The notes below the pieces were generated by a model that was not told the DNA's origin, made no database searches, and was given only the letters and a program-made list of their open reading frames with translations. A stretch of DNA of 64,000 nucleotides, from the NCBI RefSeq assembly GCF_963576675.1, contig NC_088916.1, positions 57,103,001 to 57,167,000 on the forward strand. The letters run 5' to 3'. The translations under genes were made by a program, and so were the position numbers. This DNA is from Euphorbia lathyris. Its lineage: Eukaryota; Streptophyta; Magnoliopsida; Malpighiales; Euphorbiaceae. Shown here piece after piece: positions 33,730-44,371 of this stretch; the stretch's first letter is position 1, and every line of letters begins with the position of its first letter.

Positions 33730-35352
33730 GATGCGGATTCTTGCGAACCCTCACTAAGGGATAAGTGTACCCCGTCGTTATCAAGTAATAAATTTCGGGG
33801 TTTAAGTCCAGGTTATCGTCCACAGGATTTATTTCTGCAAGTACCGAATTACTAAGTCTCGGATGTTATCTAGGCTTAAGGGGTTTGAGTTGGTTTTGTT
33901 TAATTAATCTACTCCTAGGTTGAATTGCACTAATCCTAACTAGATTATCTGATTCTGACTAAGTTATCTAATTCTAGCTAAGTTATTCTAATCCCTAACT
34001 AAATTACTCTACCCCTAATTAAATTAAACTACTCCTAAGTGATCTTTTGTCAATGCAATTATCTAAAGGATCATGGAGGGATACGATGATAATGGAAATA
34101 GATTGTTTAAACAATTGAATTAAAACCTAAGTCACTTGTGTTCGAGGCGATTAACCCGACCTATCCTCCTAAAGTTCCTAGTTCGTGATTCCCTTGTAAG
34201 GCCGAAACTAGCTCTAAGGCTCAGTAATTTGAGCTTAATCTTCTATAGGGTCGTCAATCCTATAGGCACTGACTAGGTCAGATTCAGCTCGCAATATGTG
34301 CCAACTTGATTTTGGGATTATCGAATGAGTTAAACCAATCAAACAAAGCGTAAGACAAAGATTCAAAGCATTAAAACAATTGAAGAAACAAAACTATTAT
34401 ATTAATCAAAGATGGAGAACATTGTCACGGAGTTACAATAAGCCTAAGATTCATAGCATGTATCATAGGATAAACAAGTTATAAAAGAAGAAAAATCCCT
34501 TTCAGGGAACCTGTCAACCAATGCAGGCGTCTTCCTAGGACTTAAGGATGGAGCTCGAGCAATCCTCGGTGAATGGAGCTTCGGAGGCGTCTTCAATGGA
34601 GGTTTGAAGGTTTTTGGAGGAGGTGGAGAGGATTTCTCGAGGTGGAAGATAAGAAAATTACAAAAACAAAAGATATCTAATTTACAATTGGAAATTCCTA
34701 TTTATAGCCGCGTCTCGGGTCTCATTTTGACCTAATTTCGTGTCCTTGTTGGTGTAGGAAGATGTGGGGCCGAACGTGGCTTCGTGGGGGCGGAATTGGT
34801 CTTTTTGACCAATTCCCGCAGGTCTGCTCGCCGAGCAGGAAAGGCTGCTCGCCGAGTAGGATTGCGACGAGCAGCCCCTGCTCGCCGAGCAGGCCTCCAG
34901 AGGCCTGCTCGCCGAGCAGAAATGGCCTGGGGGGCCCTGCTCGCCGAGTGTTTTCGCCCGAAGCGCGCTCGATCCGTGCCGGATGACTTCCAAACCCTTT
35001 TTCGTCCGAACTTACACCTGCACACGCATAAAAACTCCAGAAAACATTAGTCCAAAAGCCAAATTGATCCGTCAATCGCTTATTTTGAGCAAACGCTTCG
35101 TTTGGTGCGACTTTTGACGGACCAATTAGCTTCAAAAGATAACGGAATTCTAATATGCATGTTATTTCGGTCGTATTTGCCTAAATTGATCATAAAACGA
35201 GCCTAAACGACGAAAAGTAAATAGAATGTTTCCAATTTCTAACTAACTCACACAAAAGCATTTAAATGCGAGAATTACTCGCTTATTAGCCAAATAAACC
35301 TAAAAACCGTCCTAAAACCGTACCCAAAGATAGGGGTTTTTGACCCCTATCA
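33730..35352 (-). repeat. 3' LTR of the nested element
   Basis: 1623 bp, TG...CA ends (plus strand TGATGCGG to CCCTATCA). Contains the palindromic CTGCTCGCCGAGCAG repeats at 34824-34950. Confidence 0.9.
34824..34950. repeat. GC-rich palindromic repeats CTGCTCGCCGAGCAG in the 3' LTR
   Basis: Five copies start at 34824, 34845, 34878, 34905 and 34937 (the second and last degenerate). Each is a near-perfect palindrome with a single central base and could form hairpins in DNA or RNA. The block contrasts with its AT-rich surroundings. Confidence 0.9.
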
Positions 35353-36827
35353 AACCTCCTCGCACTTAAAACTTTACTTGTCCCCAAGTAAACTAAAAAA
35401 CTAAACCCGCCATCACAAGCAAGCTAGAAAACTTCCCAGTTTGACTAGGTGCTTGACACAATTTCGAGCATCTGTAATTACATGCATTCGGAAATACAAA
35501 GTAGAGACACGATATCCAAAAGCCGCATTTCAATTACAATAGGTCATAGTTTTAAGTAAAGGGACACATGTTCAATTAAACGAGCTTGAGGGGATCGCTA
35601 AGTAAAACACCTCACCATAGGTAGTTCACTCATTCACACAATTTTTGGTGGCTAAGGTGTTTACTCTCGGCTTATATTCTTGCTTAGGACTACGTTGATT
35701 TTGCACGTTCATCCGAGTTCCTCTACTATGCTATATGACTCCGATGATATCAAAAACAGCCTCTAATTGGGGTTGTAATGTGGTTAGAGGGTTAAAGGTA
35801 CAACAAGGGTTAAAACGTTCTAGCGTTATAAAAACAGAGTTTAAATGGCTTTAGCAAATATGAAGTGACTGAGCTTTTTATTCATCCCTTATTTTGGATT
35901 TCTTTTTGAGATGTTTTTATTTTCAGGAACTGGGGAATGAAGTTCTTCCCTTTTGTTCGTCTCTTTTCTTTTCTTTTCTCCCCTTTTTTTTTCTTTTTCT
36001 GTTTTTCCTTTCTCTTTTTTTTTTTCTTTTGGGATAGTGATGCTCATTCACTCCTTAGCCTTTTGGCTTGCTACTATAATGCCATAAACAACGATAAAAC
36101 GCTAGAAGAAAACAAAGGCTCAGTTCGAGCTTTGCAAAAACAAAGGTTAAGTAGCGAACCAAATTGTGGTTCGCAAAAACGGGTTAGAACGAAAGAAAAA
36201 TCTATAAACTACAAAAATGTCGGCTCAAAGGGGCTTCCTAGAGTGGATGAAAAAGAAAAACAAGGTAAAGAAAAGGGTTAATTCTAATGAGGCTGATTCA
36301 TCGTTTATCCTCTCAAATCATTGCATGTAGGTTCAACACAGTATTAGGTGCAAAATCTGTAATCTTCCACAAGTCAAAGCATTCACACAAAAATGTCAAG
36401 AAAAAGAGCTTTTTGATGTTCGCTCTTAGGCTCAAATTCAACTCACAATTCTTTGGGTTTCAATTTTGTGTTTACTAGTTTTCCCCAAACTCAAGTTTAA
36501 TATCACATGCCTTCAATTCTTAAGTTATCTACCTAAGTAATGATTTTAGCATTTCTTCAAAAGTAGGGTCTAAATGCAAACTGTAGCTCATGCTTTTACA
36601 GATACAAGAGTTGTGTCCTACGCCTAAACTAGTTGTCATGCAATTTTAGATTCGGTTTTCAGCCCTCAAAGACAAATAACGAAGTTTAGATTCGAAGGAG
36701 GTTCACGGTTTTAGGTCCTAAACATGCAAAAACATAAGAAAAGCAGAAATAAAACACCAAAACGCAAGCCTAAACTAGACACAACGCAACAAAAATTTAA
36801 AAATTTGTACAATTTTTGTAAGTTTGT
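35353..36827 (-). other. 3' noncoding region of the nested element
   Basis: No supported gene. A T-rich run (35936-36030) gives a spurious open frame on the plus strand. On the minus strand, ACTTGGGGACAAGT and the purine-rich AGTGCGAGGAGG just before the LTR form the polypurine module. Confidence 0.6.
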
Positions 36828-38120
36828 CTACCCCTCCTCCTCACACTTAAAATATGCAATAAGTTCCAACATTGCATCATAGATCATGAAATACGAGTGT
36901 AAAAAGTTAGGGTGGAGAAGACAACTTACTGGTCGGCCGGGGGGGTAAGGCCAAGGCATGTTGTAGCGCTCGCAGTAATCAGCCGCTACGTATTCAAGAC
37001 CCGAAAGCCTTCGGTCCATATTCTGCTCAAAGTTGGTGAACCGTTGGTCCATCTGTTGAACAGTGTTAAAGGTCCGAAGGTTAAGATCCCGCATTTCTGC
37101 CATCATGGTGTTGATGGCTTGGAACTGGGCCTCCGTCCCCGGCGCTTGGTGTTCCCTTTGGTCTCCTGCCATTGCAGGTTCTTCTTCCTCAGGTTCTTCA
37201 TCCCTTCTCTGTTGTGGAACTCGTGCTCTCTTTCTTCCTCCTCCGCTGGAGCTTGCTCCTCCAGTTGGGTTCCTGTTTAAAACTTCTTGAAAAGTAGATT
37301 TCCCCAAAAACTTGGAGTTTAGCAGAGTAGGATAAATAGCAATCTCGGGATTATCTAAGTTCTTGAATTGGCTCTCAAGTAGGTTGGTAACTAGATGCCC
37401 AAGACCTAGGGAACCACGTTTTCTACTTGTTTGGCTTGAGAAGCCTTCAAAAATGGCCTTGACAGTGTCCACGGGTTTGTGGTTGGCCACACACCATAAT
37501 ATGAGCAATTCCGTCTTTGAGACTTTATTGCTCTCGTTTTTACCCAACAAGTTATGGGCCACAAACTTGTGGACGAGATTGAGAAGTGGGTCTAGGAGAG
37601 CGCCTGGGCTAGCAGTCTGGGAGTTAAAGCTTGATATGCCTGTGAGTTGCTCCCAAGCTATATCTTTTGTTAGAGGCAATTCAAAGTCTGAGATTGCCTC
37701 TGGGTGATTATAAACCCCCATTAAGGCTGTTAGTGTGGTAGCATCAATGCGGTAAGGTTTACCATTTAGCCTAAAGGAATGCTTCCCACCGCCCAAGGGT
37801 AGCTCCTTTTTCCAAGTTGTCAAGAATTCTATGGTAAAATTGTGATAAACCGGAGTCTGGGTTGTGGCTAGTCTATACCAGCCGTGGAATTTGAGGATTT
37901 CATTGAAATCCTTCTTTAAACCTAGACTCGATAAATAGGTTTGATCGACAATTATATGTGTAGCAAGGTCTTGCTTGGAAAACCTATCATACAAAAGACC
38001 CTCACGCTCATCAATAAGGCCAAAGGGTGGATCATACTTAGCTTGGAGGCTCTCGTCGAACTCGACCTCCGATTCGGCTTCGTTCTCGACGACGATCTTA
38101 GCTTTTCCTTTCCGACCCAT
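36828..38120 (-). CDS. Athila-specific ORF (ATHILA ORF-1 type) of the nested element
   Basis: 430 codons from ATG 38120 (MGRKGKAKIV); an upstream TTG in frame is not a credible start. An acidic, basic-start N-terminus is followed by FTIEFLTTWKKE and KHSFRLNGKPYRID, shared in weaker form with 42989-44371 of the outer element. A helical middle follows, then a C-terminal third with a GGGRKRARVPQQRR basic patch, an acidic run and helical QMDQRFTNFEQNMDRR. It resembles the ATHILA ORF-1 family (Pfam PF03078), whose role is unknown. A leader of about 1 kb upstream carries a CT-rich stretch and a splice-donor-like AAGGTATG (about 38655), so a spliced subgenomic mRNA is possible. Confidence 0.7.
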   Translation of the reverse strand: MGRKGKAKIVVENEAESEVEFDESLQAKYDPPFGLIDEREGLLYDRFSKQDLATHIIVDQTYLSSLGLKKDFNEILKFHGWYRLATTQTPVYHNFTIEFLTTWKKELPLGGGKHSFRLNGKPYRIDATTLTALMGVYNHPEAISDFELPLTKDIAWEQLTGISSFNSQTASPGALLDPLLNLVHKFVAHNLLGKNESNKVSKTELLILWCVANHKPVDTVKAIFEGFSSQTSRKRGSLGLGHLVTNLLESQFKNLDNPEIAIYPTLLNSKFLGKSTFQEVLNRNPTGGASSSGGGRKRARVPQQRRDEEPEEEEPAMAGDQREHQAPGTEAQFQAINTMMAEMRDLNLRTFNTVQQMDQRFTNFEQNMDRRLSGLEYVAADYCERYNMPWPYPPGRPVSCLLHPNFLHSYFMIYDAMLELIAYFKCEEEG

Positions 38121-39149
38121 ATTTCTTGAGGAATAGACCAAAAATGGGAGAGTTAGAAGATATTTACAAGCTTCAACATAAACCCCCCCATTAAATCATT
38201 CATAGGCATAATCATAGCTTTAGGCACTTAGGGACTAAATCATAAGCATTTGGTCCCTAAGTGTTTTACCCGAAATTCACAAAATTTATGCAAAATTAGA
38301 GATACCCAATGACTAAAACACAAAAAGAATGTAATTCCCAACCTTTTTGACAAGTTTCTAACTATAAATTGAATAGTTGAACTTTGAGCTAAAATGGGGA
38401 TTTTGCCCAAATTGAGCAATTTCTCCAAATATTCACAAATTGGGAATAGAAATCACACCCAAACTATAGATTAATCATTATGTTAACATAAATTGCAAGG
38501 AAATCAAGAATTTAGAAGCAAACAAGACATTAATTGGAGAAAAGGAAAAAAAACAAAACTTAGGTTTTTCTTAAATCTCAAAAATTATCACCCTAAGCTA
38601 AAATCTAAGCCTATAAACATGTTAGAAATCAAAAATAGGTAAAGATTCATACCTTATATCTTGAATTCGGGTTAGAATGAAAGATTTGGGGGGTTAGGTT
38701 TTGAAGAAGCAAAAGAGAAGGAGAAGGGAAGAATGAAAAGAAAAAAAATTGTGATAAAAAGAAAAGAAAGAAGAGAGAATGGAAGAAGAAGGTGGGGAAG
38801 GGGATGATGAGTCATCCCCCCCCTTTTTTTTTTATTCTTTTCCTTCTTTCATTTATTTTTGGCTCGGGATTTTTAAAATCCCGAACAGCCCTTGTCGGCT
38901 GAGCCGGTTGGCTCGGCCGACCAACCCGGTGAGTTGGGCAGTGCCCAACTCGCCTAGGCTGGGCGAAATTCTCTCTCTTTTTTTTATAGAGTGCGGGGGA
39001 ACAAAGTTTGACAGTAAAAACAAACGGGATCAAAATTTAATTAACCAAAAATAATAAGAGCAAAAGATAAAAACGAGAAAAGAAAATGCAAAATCAAATT
39101 GTTCAAACTTTGGATTAAAACCGAGGGGAACCCGATTTCTCCCCCTTAC
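38121..39149 (-). other. Pol-replacing spacer between gag and ORF of the nested element
   Basis: About 1 kb with no long frame on the coding strand. It contains a purine-rich GAGTAAGGGGGAGAAAT (about 39135), a perfect hairpin GAGTTGGGC/GCCCAACTC around 38932-38952, CT-rich tracts and a donor-like site. This is where all pol domains are missing. Confidence 0.65.
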
Positions 39150-40583
39150 TCAATCCTTTCTCAGGATCTTTGGATTCTTCTCCGTTGTGCTCGGGAGAGA
39201 ATCCTGTGGCCTTTCCTGCCTGTCCCTATTAATCTGAGCCACCTGATTGCTCAAGTCCTTGCAGAAGGCTTCGTTGTTGGCAAGCCTAGCTGAGATCTCC
39301 TTCAGAAGAGTGATCACTTCGTCAGATTCCTTAGGGTGTTGCATTGGCCCTTGATTTTGGTATGGGGGCATGCCAAGCCCTTGCTCTCTATGCTCTTGAA
39401 CAAATCCGTTAGGAGTTCGGAGCACATTCTGATTTGAATTCCCGTAAGAGAGGTTCGGGTGCTGAGGCCTCCTGTAGTTGCCATTGTTGTTGTAGGAGTT
39501 GTAGTTGTTGGGGTTACCGTTGTTGTAATTCTGATTGTATCTTGGTTGCCCCCCAACATAATTTACCATCTCCACCCCATCTCCAGCGAAAGGGCTACCT
39601 GCTTGACAATCCTTACCATTGTGGTCACCGCCACAGTGCACACAGGTGGGAGGTCGGCTAAGCGTAGCCAACAGTACATCCATCTTCCTACTCAAATCTG
39701 CAACAACTGGATTTTGCTCCTGTTCTTCCACAGCAAATACCCGCTGCCTAGTGGGGCCGGCGAGCTTCTGTTCTTGCCACTGCACACTCTTTCTGGCCAG
39801 CTCATTGATCATGTCATATGCCTCTGCTGCTGTCTTTCTAAACAAATCTCCACCCGTTGTGGAGTCAACAATGGCTCTGTTGGTGGGTGTCAGTCCGTGA
39901 TAGAAGACACTCACTAATTGATGCTTGGGTATGTCATGATGAGGGCACATGCGTAGCATTTTCCTGAATCGAGTCCAAGATGTGTGGAGCGCCTCATGTT
40001 CAGGTTGGTGGAAGGATGTGATCTCACCCCTGAGCATTGCTGTTTTTGAGGGAGGGAAGTAGTAGGACAAGAATTCCTTCTCCAACCCTGCCCATGTTGT
40101 GATTGAACCAGGCTCCAGTGTTCTCAGCCATTCCAAAGCTTGCCCCGTCAGAGAGAATGGGAAAAGTTTCAGTCTAGCAGCATCTTGGGGGACCCCGTTG
40201 GTCCTTGCAGTGTCTGCGCACATTAGGAAGCGATCCAGATGATCATTCGGGCTTTCATGTGCTTCTCCTCCAAACAATCCAGTCTGTTGGATCAAGTGAA
40301 TTATACCAGACTTGATTTCGTATGTGTTTGCCGGAATGTTTGGAGCAGCAATGCCTGACAGATGCTGATGTCGGTGGGGTGCCAGGATCTCACTCGTCAG
40401 ACGAGTGTCGCTCTCTGGTCCGGTGTTCTTATTGTTCCGTTCATTGTCAGTCATCTTGACGGGCTCGTTAGGCTCGATGATCTCGTCTTGCTTCAGCTTT
40501 CCGATCTGTTTGCTCCTGCGAAGAGTACGTTCAAGTTCAGGGTTAAGAGGGACAACTGGTATTTTTGCTGATCTCGTAGGCAT
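39150..40583 (-). CDS. Gag of the nested Athila-like element (intact)
   Basis: 477 codons from ATG 40583 (MPTRSAKIPVVPLNPELERT); the 52 in-frame residues before it are hydrophobic leader and less likely translated. Core domain: YEIKSGIIHLIQQTGLFGGE, LKLFPFSLTGQALEWLR, TTWAGLEKEFLSYYFPPSK. A CX2C knuckle-like CVHCGGDHNGKDC follows, then an Asn/Gly-rich low-complexity stretch (about residues 360-400). A stop codon follows KILRKD. The layout parallels the outer Athila gag (PELERT start, same core, CGG-H knuckle). Presumed capsid/nucleocapsid precursor; it could package this pol-less RNA using enzymes supplied by a relative. Confidence 0.88.
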   Translation of the reverse strand: MPTRSAKIPVVPLNPELERTLRRSKQIGKLKQDEIIEPNEPVKMTDNERNNKNTGPESDTRLTSEILAPHRHQHLSGIAAPNIPANTYEIKSGIIHLIQQTGLFGGEAHESPNDHLDRFLMCADTARTNGVPQDAARLKLFPFSLTGQALEWLRTLEPGSITTWAGLEKEFLSYYFPPSKTAMLRGEITSFHQPEHEALHTSWTRFRKMLRMCPHHDIPKHQLVSVFYHGLTPTNRAIVDSTTGGDLFRKTAAEAYDMINELARKSVQWQEQKLAGPTRQRVFAVEEQEQNPVVADLSRKMDVLLATLSRPPTCVHCGGDHNGKDCQAGSPFAGDGVEMVNYVGGQPRYNQNYNNGNPNNYNSYNNNGNYRRPQHPNLSYGNSNQNVLRTPNGFVQEHREQGLGMPPYQNQGPMQHPKESDEVITLLKEISARLANNEAFCKDLSNQVAQINRDRQERPQDSLPSTTEKNPKILRKD

Positions 40584-40940
40584 ACGCTGAGAAAAGATAA
40601 ATACAGAAATAAATGAAAGCTGAAAGAAAATCATACAAATCATACAGTTTTGTACAAGTATAAGAATGGTACAGATAAACATATACAGACACGTATAGGT
40701 GAAGTTGATAGCTACATATTCGTACAAACGAATATACACAAGCGTAAGTATAAATAAGGATGGCTATCATAAATGAGTATATATAAATAAGTGTATACAA
40801 ACAAATATAATCGGTATAGGTATGTAGTACAAAGAATCATGATTATAAACAAGTATATATGATATTAACAAGGAAAGTATTCACAAAGAATGCCTAAACT
40901 AACAAGTTGACCTTTGGTTCGATATTGCAGAAGAAATAAA

Positions 40941-40958
40941 TCCCCGGCAACGGCGCCA
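40941..40958 (-). other. Primer binding site for tRNA-Asp (nested element)
   Basis: Minus-strand TGGCGCCGTTGCCGGGGA, six bases from the 5' LTR end. Complementary to the tRNA-Asp 3' end, the usual Athila primer. Confidence 0.82.
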
Positions 40959-40964
40959 AAAACT

Positions 40965-42580
40965 TGATGCGGATTCTTGCGAACCCTCACTAAGGGATAA
41001 GTGTACCCCGTCGTTATCAAGTAATAAATTTCTGGGTTTAAGTCCAGGTTATCGTCCACAGGATTTATTTCTGCAAGTACTGAATTACTAAGTCTCGGAT
41101 GTTATCTAGGCTTAAGGGGTTTGAGTTGGTTTTGTTTAATTAATCTACTCCTAGGTTGAATTGCACTAATCCTAACTAGATTATCTGATTCTGACTAAGT
41201 TATCTAATTCTAGCTAAGTTATTCTAATCCCTAACTAAATTACTCTACCCCTAATTAAATTAAACTACTCCTAAGTGATCTTTTGTCAATGCAATTATCT
41301 AAAGGATCATGGAGGGATACGATGATAATGGAAATAGATTGTTTAAACAATTGAATTAAAACCTAAGTCACTTATGTTCGAGGCGATTAACCCGACCTAT
41401 CCTCCTAAAGTTCCTAGTTCGTGATTCCCTTGTAAGGCCGAAACTAGCTCTAAGGCTCAGTAATTTGGGCTTAATCTTCTATAGGGTCGTCAATCCTATA
41501 GGCACTGACTAGGTCAGATTCAGCTCGCAATATGTGCCAACTTGATTTGGGATTATCGAATGAGTTAAACCAATCAAACAAAGCGTAAGACAAAGATTCA
41601 AAGCATTAAAACAATTGAAGAAACAAAACTATTATATTAATCAAAGATGGAGAACATTGTCACGGAGTTACAATAAGCCTAAGATTCATAGCATGTATCA
41701 TATGATAAACAAATTATAAAAGAAGAAAAATCCCTTTCAGGGAACCTGTCAACCAATGCAGGCGTCTTCCTAGGACTTAAGGATGGAGCTCGAGCAATCC
41801 TCGGTGAATGGAGCTTCGGAGGCGTCTTCAATGGAGGTTTGAAGGTTTTTGGAGGAGGTGGAGAGGATTTCTCGAGGTGGAAGATAAGAAAATTACAAAA
41901 ACAAAAGATATCTAATTTACAATTGGAAATTCCTATTTATAGCCGCGTCTCGGGTCTCGTTTTGACCTAATTTTGTGTCCTTGTTGGTGTAGGAAGATGT
42001 GGGGCCGAACGTGGCTTCGTGGGGGCGGAATTGGTCTTTTTGACCAATTCCCGCAGGTCTGCTCGCCGAGCAGGATTGCGACGAGCAGCCCCTGCTCGCC
42101 GAGCAGGTGCCTGGTGGCCTGCTCGGCGAGCAGGCCTCGGCGAGCAGAAATGGCCCGGGGGGCCCTGCTCGCCGAGCGTTTTCGCCCGAAGCGCGCTCGA
42201 TCCGTGCCGGATGACTTCCAAACCCTTTTTCGTCCGAACTTACACCTGCACACGCATAAAAACTCCAGAAAACATTAGTCCAAAAGCCAAATTGATCCGT
42301 CAATCGCTTATTTTGAGCAAACGCTTCGTTTGGTGCGACTTTTGACGGACCAATTAGCTTCAAAAGATAACGGAATTCTAATATGCATGTTATTTCGGTC
42401 GTATTTGCCTAAATTGATCACAAAACGAGCCTAAACGACGAAAAGTAAATAGAATGTTTCCAATTTCTAACTAACTCACACAAAAGCATTTAAATGCGAG
42501 AATTACTCGCTTATTAGCCAAATAAACCTAAAAACCGTCCTAATATCGTACCCAAAGATAGGGGTTTTTGACCCCTATCA
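40965..42580 (-). repeat. 5' LTR of the nested element
   Basis: 1616 bp, same ends as the other LTR. Palindromic block at 42059-42178, with one copy in the opposite central-base form (CTGCTCGGCGAGCAG, 42119) and different spacing from the 3' LTR. Confidence 0.9.
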
Positions 42581-42988
42581 TGTAACCTTTAGAGGGATGT
42601 GGAGTTAGGTCGTAATAGTTTTGGGGGGGGAATAAAATTCAAAATAAAAAAGACGATAGGGGACGCGTCAAATCAACTGTCTTTAGGCGGTAATTTCAGC
42701 CTAATCGTCCCCTCGGAAAAATATAAAGTAGATAGCTTGCCGTAAATGCACGATTTATTGTACCCTTGCGTCTTTTCGCCTGGGGTAATCATCTATTTCG
42801 TCCAGATGGCAGATTAGGAGACGATCTTTAGGGCGGTAGCTCAAGAGATTTGTCTCCTCCTTTCTACTTAAAGGACGCAGACTGCTGGTTACCCTAAGTT
42901 TTCTTTACGCACTATTCCCTCACCTTTACCAAGATTGTTGTTTCTCTCATAACACGGTGCAAAAGTTCCTATTTAGTTTGATTTACAT

Positions 42989-44371
42989 ATGAGAACTAGA
43001 GGATCAAGAAAACACGTGAAAGTCGAGGGGTCAACCAAGAAGGAAAAAGCAAAAGGGAAGATGACGGAACCAAGCACGGTCGCTTTCGTTCCGGATGAAA
43101 AGCTTGTGAAAAAGCTCTCTCAGTTCAAAGATCCTGAGGTGCAAAAGTACTACGAAGATCTGGCTAAACTTGATTTCGGGCCCATAAGAACAGTTTGTTG
43201 GGACACCCTGAGGCGGCTAAAGCTTGAAGATCGCGTGCGCACGCTCATGGAGGCAGGCCATTTCAGCTGCTTCTTTGAGATGAAAGAGCCTGCGTACAAA
43301 GAACTGACGCTAGAATTCCTGGCTACTTTCAAGCACGATACTGAGATCACCGATCCTGAAGAAGAAGGGAAGTTCAGTTTCAGGCTTATGGGTCACACTT
43401 AGAGGCCTTCGCTGAACCTGTTCAACCAAATGTTAGGTGCTGCGGATGATGATGACCTAGAGTCCGAGAGCTACAAGGAAGCTTTCACCAAGACCACTGA
43501 TGTCTTTGACCCTACTGCCTTCTGGAATTCTCTTACAAGTCAGCAGCATTATGACGGGAGCGTCTCCAATGCGTCAAATATTGATGACTATGCTGTTCGT
43601 TACTTGCACAAGCTGGTGTCTGGCACAATCTTTGCCCGAGAAAATCAAGCTACTATGCCACATGCAGACCTTACAGCTTTGTGGAGCATGTCCATTGGGC
43701 CAAGAATGAACTTAGGTTACTGGTTTGGGGAGTACATCAGTGCTTTTTGTAAGAAGAACTCATCGCTAATCTGCTGCGGGAGCATTGTCACTAGAATTGC
43801 TGAATCTATCGGAGTTTTTAAGCCTGAGGACCACTCCCGGCTCACTATTGTGAACCACCGAGACCAGATTGACCTAAAGAGCCTGCAGAAGATGTTGTTT
43901 GGTAAAATGGTGAACGGAAAGTGGGTTTGGATGTCGGACTTTGTTACATCAAGGAAAGTTGAGAGCCGGAAGAGAAAGAATGAACCAACTGTGTCAGTCT
44001 CATCGGATTCTGAACAAGTTGAGCTGCCAAAGGATCTGAACTTCTATAAGAAATGTGCAAAGCTTTCGAGCGAGGACATCCTTGACAGGTTCAATGCCCT
44101 GTGTGCTCAAAACCAAGCCAACCGTGAGATGATATTTTCACTCGAGCAAAAGTATGAGTCACATGAGGTATCGATCGACATGCTCAAAACCATATGTATT
44201 GAGGAGCATGGCAAGGAGAGTCCATCCGGTTTTTCTGTCAAAAGTCCGGTAAGAAAAATGCCTGAAACACCTCATACTGCTAATGCTAATGCTGAAACTT
44301 CCTCGAAAGGGGAGGGCATTCCTACCGTTGTGGATAGAGAGGTTAACTCCTCTCTTTCCCAGCCCGCTTGA
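42989..44371 (+). pseudogene. Athila-specific ORF (ATHILA ORF-1 type) of the outer element
   Basis: ATG 42989 (MRTRGSRKHV), Lys-rich start, then LTLEFLATFKHD and GKFSFRLMGHT, the motif pair also seen in the nested element ORF. One TAG (43400-43402) follows; the frame continues without a shift to 44371. The central region is helical (DYAVRYLHKLVSGTIFAREN), then a basic patch (SRKVESRKRKNE), a coiled-coil-like stretch (NALCAQNQANREMIFSLEQK) and a Ser/Thr-rich tail. It sits after pol, where Athila elements carry their third ORF. Function unknown; no clear signal peptide or membrane span, so I do not call it envelope. Confidence 0.7.

Larger units (their letters stand above)
33730..42580 (-). mobile_element. 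Nested pol-less Athila-like element
   Basis: Minus-strand element inserted in the outer Athila with a perfect 5-bp duplication TGTAA (33725-33729 and 42581-42585). LTRs are 40965-42580 (5') and 33730-35352 (3'), with roughly a dozen differences in 1.6 kb (under 1 percent). It encodes gag (39150-40583) and an Athila-type ORF (36828-38120) but no protease, RT, RNase H or integrase. Only about 1 kb of noncoding sequence separates the two genes where pol should lie. It therefore depends on another element for mobility. Both genes are free of stops, consistent with recent insertion. Confidence 0.92.

Noticed and set aside
34682..35135. Several overlapping frames with RRAG/ARRA repeats in the nested LTR
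   Set aside because: Produced by the palindromic GC-rich repeat read in different phases; frames differ between the two LTRs.
35937..36281. Plus-strand open frame of 114 codons
   Set aside because: Driven by a T-rich run (poly-Phe/Ser) in noncoding sequence of the nested element, antisense to it; no domain.
39434..39917. Long plus-strand frames with Cys/Val-rich peptides
   Set aside because: Shadow of the Asn/Gly-rich part of the nested gag on the opposite strand.
42989..44371. Envelope protein in the outer Athila
   Set aside because: No signal peptide, membrane span or cleavage-like site seen; motifs match the Athila-specific ORF family instead.
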